Positions 6,479-10,118 of a DNA stretch of 10,118 nucleotides are shown here, in pieces. The notes beneath the pieces were generated by a model. That model was given only the letters and a program-made list of their open reading frames with translations, was not told where the DNA came from and made no database searches. Position numbers and translations under genes: made by a program. The stretch is from JANQKX01 sp039028695. Its GTDB lineage: Bacteria > Pseudomonadota > Alphaproteobacteria > Kiloniellales > Kiloniellaceae. How positions within the stretch are numbered: the first letter of the stretch is position 1; each line of letters starts with the position of its first letter. The stretch is from NCBI GenBank assembly GCA_039028695.1, contig JBCCHN010000173.1, forward strand, positions 1-10,118, in the 5' to 3' direction.

Positions 6479-6991
6479 ATGACCAGGGTTATGGTGATCG
6501 GCAATGCGGGTGGAGGGAAGTCCACCATGAGCCGGGCGGTGTGCGCGGCCCATGCCCTGCCCTATTTTGCCCTCGACAAGATTCTCTGGCGGCCCAATTG
6601 GGTTGCCGCCCCCAAGGATGACTTTGACGAGGCGCACCGGGCCTGGATCGAGCGGGATCGCTGGTTGATAGACGGCTATGGTCCTTGGGCATCGGTGGAG
6701 GATAGGCTAGCAGCCTGTAACACGGTTATTCTCATCGACCTGCCCTTCTCGGTTCACCTCTGGTGGGCGACCAAGCGCCAGATCAAATCGATCTTTGGCG
6801 GGTACTCGGACATCCCTGACGGCTGTTCCCTATGGCCGGTCACCTTTCGCCTTTTCAAAATGATGTGGCGGTTACACCGGGACACGCGCCCCAAATTGAT
6901 CGACTTAATCTACCGGCATAGCGAGCACGCCAGAATTATCCATATCCGGTCTGCGCACGAGCTGAACGCCTTTACGCAAAACCCGGTCTAA
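6479..6991 (+). CDS. Small P-loop NTPase, adenylate-kinase-like (FlaR-type)
   Basis: The protein has 170 residues and is a single P-loop domain. Walker A is GNAGGGKST (8-16) directly after strand MTRVMVI. The segment ALDKILWRPNW (31-41) is typical of the group annotated as adenylate kinase or 'DNA topology modulation protein FlaR-related' kinases. DRWLIDGYG (60-68) continues the kinase fold, and VILIDLPF (83-90) is the next core strand, equivalent to the NMP-kinase pattern of naming the phosphate acceptor site. A basic stretch with Lys99, Arg100 and Lys103 follows, as expected for a lid. The phosphoacceptor is unknown; the FlaR name in databases does not establish a role in topology. No good ribosome site precedes the ATG at 6479. 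An ATG at 6491 is also possible but would shorten strand one. It converges on the DUF3179 gene with 34 bases between. Confidence 0.82.
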   Translation: MTRVMVIGNAGGGKSTMSRAVCAAHALPYFALDKILWRPNWVAAPKDDFDEAHRAWIERDRWLIDGYGPWASVEDRLAACNTVILIDLPFSVHLWWATKRQIKSIFGGYSDIPDGCSLWPVTFRLFKMMWRLHRDTRPKLIDLIYRHSEHARIIHIRSAHELNAFTQNPV

Positions 6992-7025
6992 GTGGAACTT
7001 ATTAATGGTGTTTGGCAAATCGGGA

Positions 7026-8507
7026 TTACTCCGTCACCGCCGCATAGAGTTCGCTGTCACCGCCGAAGTAGCCGTTCCAGGCGAACCAGTAGGCCACATG
7101 GCCCGGCAGGCGGGGCAGGCTTTCTCCGTTGGGTCCACGAATTTCGGTCTCACTGATTGTCCAGATACCGCCGTGCCCGTCGAGGTGGGCTTCCTTGTCC
7201 GTGGCGGTAAAGGTCTGATCCGCCGAGCGTTCGTAGGCCCGCACAGTGTGGGTCTCCGCATCGCCGATCAAAACCAGTGACCTGCCACCGATCTCGTCAT
7301 TGATCACCTTACCGCCGCGAAAAGCGTCCATGGGCCAGGCCTTGGAGAGGCCCACATCGCGAATGCCGAAGACGTGATCCTTTTGCCGCAACAGGCCTTC
7401 GTCCGCGTTGGTGGGGAACATGAGATCGGCGCTGCCGAAATAGTCCTGATAGACCACCCCTGATCCGTAATCCCTTATGAAGCCCGTATCGATGGACAGC
7501 ACTTTTGTGTCCGGGTGAACTTCCTTCCACGCTTTCCAAGAAGTGATGGCAACAGGCCTGACTTTCAGCTTGATGCCCGACTTCCGCAGGTAGCCGCTGA
7601 CCGGCTCGCCGGTGAACTGGTTCCACAGGCTGTTTGTGGTGCGGTCGAACATGAGCTTGTTGGATCGGTACAATAGGCCTGAGGAACCAAAGACCAAGGG
7701 CGCGTCAAAACCTTCCACCTCGGTCTCGAACAAAATGCCCGCCCCACAGAGCGTGCAGTAGGCCAAGGCCACGGGCACGCCGCCGATGGTCTCATTGAAC
7801 ATTTCGTGCCAGCCCATGATGCGCAGGGGATAGGCCCGGGCGTCGCCATTAATCTCCACACCAAACACCAAGTCGCTATCGAACATGTAATCGGCCTCGG
7901 CGGCCTCTATGAGGTCTGGGTTATCCAGCGAGGGAATGCCATCGACGGCCACGCCGCCCCAGGTCACCTCTTCCAGACGAATATCCATCTGCTCAGGCTG
8001 GGAGATCTCAGGATTGACGAAGCGGATAAACTCTTCGTCCAAGGCAAGAAGAACACGCGTCTTGATCCCAACATAGCTGGGATGGGGCCGAAGCTCGGGA
8101 TGGGCCTCCTGCCATAGCATCCATTCGAACCAGCCTTCGGCATTGTGACCGGTCAACTCGGTCATGACCTTATTGAGAGCCTCTTCCCGATCGTAACGAT
8201 AGCGCACCGCCAGGATCAGACTTGGGATCACATCAGCTTTGCCCCGATCCCGCATAAAGACTAAAGCCTGGTCGAATTCCTCTTCGTTTCCGAAGATCAG
8301 ATTGGCGCTATGCTGGGAGACTTCTACGGCCTCGGACAGAAAGCCGGACCCCAGGCCCTCTTCTGCCGATTCTTGCATATTCTCCGGCACCGCTTCCTGG
8401 GCCACTTCCTGGGCGGGGAGCGGATCCGCCAAGATCCAAGACACAAGAAACGCCGCGAGTACCATACTGAAGAGACGGCCACCGGGCGGCAAAATCATTT
8501 CGAACAT
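7026..8507 (-). CDS. Exported DUF3179 domain protein
   Basis: The protein has 493 residues from the ATG at 8507. The frame is open further to a TTG at 8534, but AGGAG lies 11 bases before this ATG and the signal peptide then begins near the N-terminus. Residues 11-33 are a signal sequence (RLFSMVLAAFLVSWILADPL, then PAQ). Residues 34-200 are a helical N-terminal region ahead of the DUF3179 domain (about 200-480). Diagnostic segments are FGVEINGDARAYPLRIMGWHE (215-235, shown in part), VPVALAYCTLCGAGILFE with the Cys251-x-x-Cys254 pair, FGSSGLLYRSNKLMFDR (273-289), and LWNQFTGEPVSG (294-305). DUF3179 has no proven function; the conserved histidine (234) and CxxC suggest a metal or redox site in the periplasm, which is inference. 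The C-terminus RLPGHVAYWFAW (466-477) fits the family. It is divergent from the SDR gene. Confidence 0.9.
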   Translation of the reverse strand: MFEMILPPGGRLFSMVLAAFLVSWILADPLPAQEVAQEAVPENMQESAEEGLGSGFLSEAVEVSQHSANLIFGNEEEFDQALVFMRDRGKADVIPSLILAVRYRYDREEALNKVMTELTGHNAEGWFEWMLWQEAHPELRPHPSYVGIKTRVLLALDEEFIRFVNPEISQPEQMDIRLEEVTWGGVAVDGIPSLDNPDLIEAAEADYMFDSDLVFGVEINGDARAYPLRIMGWHEMFNETIGGVPVALAYCTLCGAGILFETEVEGFDAPLVFGSSGLLYRSNKLMFDRTTNSLWNQFTGEPVSGYLRKSGIKLKVRPVAITSWKAWKEVHPDTKVLSIDTGFIRDYGSGVVYQDYFGSADLMFPTNADEGLLRQKDHVFGIRDVGLSKAWPMDAFRGGKVINDEIGGRSLVLIGDAETHTVRAYERSADQTFTATDKEAHLDGHGGIWTISETEIRGPNGESLPRLPGHVAYWFAWNGYFGGDSELYAAVTE

Positions 8508-8676
8508 TAATTCCCATACTCCTGAACAAGCCAACCCAAATTTAGCGCTTTTATTCTAACTGTATGATATCAAGAGAAATGCCACACACGAAATCAACTG
8601 GGGACTCACTTTCTCTTTAGAGTCTCGTGAGGGTGCTCAATAAAACAATTCGGAAAAGTTTTTTGGAAGGCGCACT
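8508..8676. promoter_or_regulatory. Divergent intergenic region, DUF3179 and SDR genes
   Basis: Both genes start outward from here. TATGAT (8563-8568) is a possible plus-strand -10, but no matching -35 is evident. GGAAGG (8665-8670) is the SDR ribosome site, and AGGAG on the minus strand near 8519-8523 serves the DUF3179 gene. Short overlapping dyads (GACTC/GAGTC and CTCAC/GTGAG, 8603-8631) have long loops and are weak. Confidence 0.4.
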
Positions 8677-9435
8677 ATGGGGTTTAAAGGAAAAACTGCG
8701 GTGGTGACCGGAGGCGCTGGGGGTATGGGGCTCGCCATTGCTCGGGACCTCTTAGCCGAGGAGGTCCAGGTGACCCTCCTGGACCTGCAAGAGCCCCCCG
8801 ACGGGGTGCCCTCGGGAGCTACCTTTCTGAAAGGCGATGTGACCGACGAGGCCTTTGTCGCAGACGCCATGGCCCAGGCTTTCGAGCCGGTAGAACGTCT
8901 GGATTATCTGGTGAACGCCGCAGGTGTTCTCTGGTTCGGTCGGGACATGTCCCTGGTGAAAGTTGAGCGAAACATTTGGGATCAGGTTCTGAACATCAAC
9001 CTCAATTCCATGATGCTCTGCTGTCGCCACGCCGTCCCGCTCATGCTGAAGACCTCCTCGGGAAAGCCAGAGAGCAGCGGCGCCATGGTTCATATTTCCT
9101 CAATCCAGGCGCTGCGGGGCGATGACCTGCCCCAGGATGCCTACCAGGCCTCCAAGGCGGCCATGATTGCCCTATCCAAATCCCTTGCTATTCAATACGC
9201 GAGTGCCGGCATCCGCTCCAACAGCCTGTTACCGGCGGGAACCCTCTCGCCCATGCAGCAACGGTGGACCGATGATCCGGCCAAGCTTAAAGCCGCGAAC
9301 AAAGCCATCCCCTTGGGCCGGGTCGGTACCGCTCAGGACATGGCCGACGCCACCCTCTTCCTGCTCTCGACTAAAGCCAGCTTTATTACGGGGACCGAGC
9401 TGATTGTGGATGGCGGCGTCACTGCCCTGCCCTAA
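8677..9435 (+). CDS. Short-chain dehydrogenase/reductase (classical SDR)
   Basis: The protein has 252 residues, the normal length for a classical SDR, with GGAAGG (8665-8670) six bases before the ATG. The cofactor motif is TGGAGGMG (11-18, TGxxxGxG). Asp36 at the end of strand two (VTLLDLQ) favours NAD(H) over NADP(H). NAAG (80-83) matches NNAG. The active site is Ser142 (HISSIQ) with Tyr156 and Lys160 in YQASK. Asn residues 106-110 (NINLN) supply the fourth catalytic position. The tail FITGTELIVDGG (236-247) is standard. The reaction is oxidation or reduction of an alcohol/ketone; FabG-like, cyclohexanol- or glucose-dehydrogenase-like assignments are all possible and the substrate cannot be chosen. 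It is monocistronic, followed by a good intrinsic terminator at 9529-9551. Confidence 0.92.
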   Translation: MGFKGKTAVVTGGAGGMGLAIARDLLAEEVQVTLLDLQEPPDGVPSGATFLKGDVTDEAFVADAMAQAFEPVERLDYLVNAAGVLWFGRDMSLVKVERNIWDQVLNINLNSMMLCCRHAVPLMLKTSSGKPESSGAMVHISSIQALRGDDLPQDAYQASKAAMIALSKSLAIQYASAGIRSNSLLPAGTLSPMQQRWTDDPAKLKAANKAIPLGRVGTAQDMADATLFLLSTKASFITGTELIVDGGVTALP

Positions 9436-9485
9436 TCCGTACCCCGCAATCGCAGCTAGTGTGACAAAGGGGTCGCAACGAGACT

Positions 9486-9530
9486 CTAAGATTATTACCG
9501 CCAATGGTGGCTTTTCTGATCGAATCTTAG
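9486..9530. repeat. Inverted repeat overlapping the terminator stem
   Basis: CTAAGATT (9486-9493) and AATCTTAG (9523-9530) are perfect 8-bp inverted arms. Between them CCGCC-AAT-GGTGG can form a small inner hairpin. The right arm shares its last two bases (9529-9530) with the left arm of the terminator, so both helices cannot be fully paired at once. Confidence 0.45.
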
Positions 9531-9551
9531 GGCTTGGTGGCCCTCTTTTTT
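9529..9551 (+). terminator. Intrinsic terminator after the SDR gene
   Basis: AGGGC (9529-9533), loop TTGGTG, GCCCT (9540-9544), one C, then six T residues (9546-9551), with a further T-rich stretch beyond. This is a standard Rho-independent terminator 94 bases after the SDR stop. It also insulates the leucine dehydrogenase gene from read-through. Confidence 0.75.
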
Positions 9552-9600
9552 CGTTTCGGTCTTTTTTGCACCTTGCCAAAAATTAACCTTTGCTTACCAA

Positions 9601-9628
9601 CCCATGTTAGCAAATATCTAACAATGGG
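9601..9628. promoter_or_regulatory. Ten-bp dyad upstream of leucine dehydrogenase
   Basis: CCCATGTTAG (9601-9610) pairs with CTAACATGGG (9618-9628), the latter carrying one extra A (9623), around a 7-base centre CAAATAT. The ten paired positions make this the strongest dyad in the window, lying about 80-108 bases before the start codon. It may be an operator for the dehydrogenase gene or a hairpin in its leader. Its inner part, GTTAG-N7-CTAAC, matches the dyad before the ureohydrolase. Confidence 0.45.
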
Positions 9629-9708
9629 ACTGGTAGAGTTCGGCCTCAAATGCATCGTAAAGGTCGAGAAATACAAATCTCCGGGGGGCAATTTCTAACG
9701 GAGTTAAT

Positions 9709-10118
9709 ATGCCTATTTTCGCCCACAGCGACTTCGACGGACACGAACAGGTGGCCATCTGCCACGACGCGCAGAGCGGGCTGCGCGCTATTATCGCCAT
9801 CCACAACACAAATCTAGGCCCGGCCCTTGGCGGTTGCCGCATGTGGGCTTACGACAGCGATGAAGAAGCCCTCGCCGATGCTTTGCGGCTGTCACGGGGC
9901 ATGACCTATAAGGCGGCGCTTGCGGGCCTACCGCTGGGCGGCGGCAAGTCGGTGATCATTGGCGACCCCAAGACCATGAAGTCAGATGCCATGTTTCGGG
10001 CCATGGGCCGTCATGTGGAAAACCTGGGCGGCAATTACACGGTGGCCGAGGATGTGGGCATCACCGTTGAGGATGTGGAGATCATGGGCCAAAGCACCCG
10101 CCATGTCGCTGGCACCTC
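9709..10118 (+). CDS. Leucine (Glu/Leu/Phe/Val) dehydrogenase, N-terminal part
   Basis: The first 136 codons are present and the frame runs off the right edge. CGGAG (9699-9703) is five bases before the ATG. The protein begins MPIFAHSDFDGHEQV and shows the N-terminal dimerisation and substrate domain of amino-acid dehydrogenases: NLGPALGGCRMW (35-46, glycine-rich substrate-binding turn), MTYKAALAGLPLGGGKSVI (65-83) with Lys68 and Lys80 at the positions of the substrate-carboxylate and catalytic lysines of Bacillus leucine dehydrogenase, and YTVAEDVGIT (110-119). The enzyme reversibly deaminates leucine, valine or isoleucine with NAD+ to the 2-oxo acid and ammonia, in the cytoplasm, feeding branched-chain amino-acid breakdown. 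The NAD-binding domain is outside the window. It is preceded by a dyad that may control it and is insulated by the upstream terminator. Phenylalanine dehydrogenase is a less likely alternative. Confidence 0.93.
   Translation, partial: MPIFAHSDFDGHEQVAICHDAQSGLRAIIAIHNTNLGPALGGCRMWAYDSDEEALADALRLSRGMTYKAALAGLPLGGGKSVIIGDPKTMKSDAMFRAMGRHVENLGGNYTVAEDVGITVEDVEIMGQSTRHVAGT

Noticed and set aside
8603..8631. Overlapping dyads GACTC/GAGTC and CTCAC/GTGAG before the SDR gene.
   Set aside because: Five-base arms with 12-17-base loops are too weak and too frequent by chance to call an operator or riboswitch.
8617..9489. A 12-base sequence, ACGAGACTCTAA, in inverted orientation on either side of the SDR gene (8617-8628 and 9478-9489), like terminal repeats of a mobile element.
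   Set aside because: Matching 12-mers are expected several times by chance in a window of this size counting both strands. The match does not extend, no transposase is present, and the SDR gene has normal composition.
1..10118. A defence island, prophage, integron or secondary-metabolite cluster.
   Set aside because: No nuclease, integrase, transposase, phage structural, toxin-antitoxin, CRISPR repeat or modular synthase sequence was found; the genes are mostly independent metabolic or exported-protein genes.

Overview
The window looks like ordinary chromosomal DNA of a fairly GC-rich Gram-negative bacterium. An alphaproteobacterium of the Rhodospirillales type is the best guess. This rests on the style of the proteins (Sec-exported small proteins, a DUF3179 protein, an alphaproteobacterial-type leucine dehydrogenase) and on codon usage; no rRNA or other marker gene confirms it. 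Most genes stand alone with their own Shine-Dalgarno sites, in divergent or convergent pairs, and I see no long operon.

Layout. 1-183 (-): N-terminus of an exported pentapeptide-repeat protein running off the left edge. 298-666 (+): small exported protein with two cysteines. 810-2420 (+): flavin-dependent tryptophan-halogenase-family enzyme. 2568-2765 (-): remnant of a gene whose C-terminus aligns without gaps to the gene at 3714-4544. 2865-3638 (+): class I SAM methyltransferase. 3714-4544 (-): unrecognised protein, the intact relative of the remnant. 4684-5658 (+): ureohydrolase (agmatinase/guanidinobutyrase family). 5678-6346 (-): exported protein of unknown function in a visibly AT-richer patch. 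6479-6991 (+): small P-loop kinase-like protein. 7026-8507 (-): exported DUF3179 protein. 8677-9435 (+): short-chain dehydrogenase, followed by a good intrinsic terminator at 9529-9551. 9709-10118 (+): start of leucine dehydrogenase, cut by the right edge.

How the genes relate. No single pathway ties the window together. The ureohydrolase and leucine dehydrogenase both belong to nitrogen/amino-acid catabolism, and each has a similar 17-bp dyad (GTTAR-N7-YTAAC) upstream, so a shared regulator is possible but unproven. The halogenase has no visible flavin reductase, TonB receptor or biosynthetic cluster beside it, so its substrate cannot be read from context. The methyltransferase lies between the intact hypothetical gene and its decayed paralogue, which suggests a duplication or insertion history there.

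I found no CRISPR array, transposase, tRNA, rRNA, prophage gene or toxin-antitoxin pair, and no convincing new multi-gene system. The best leads are the paralogue pair, the stand-alone halogenase and the paired dyads.
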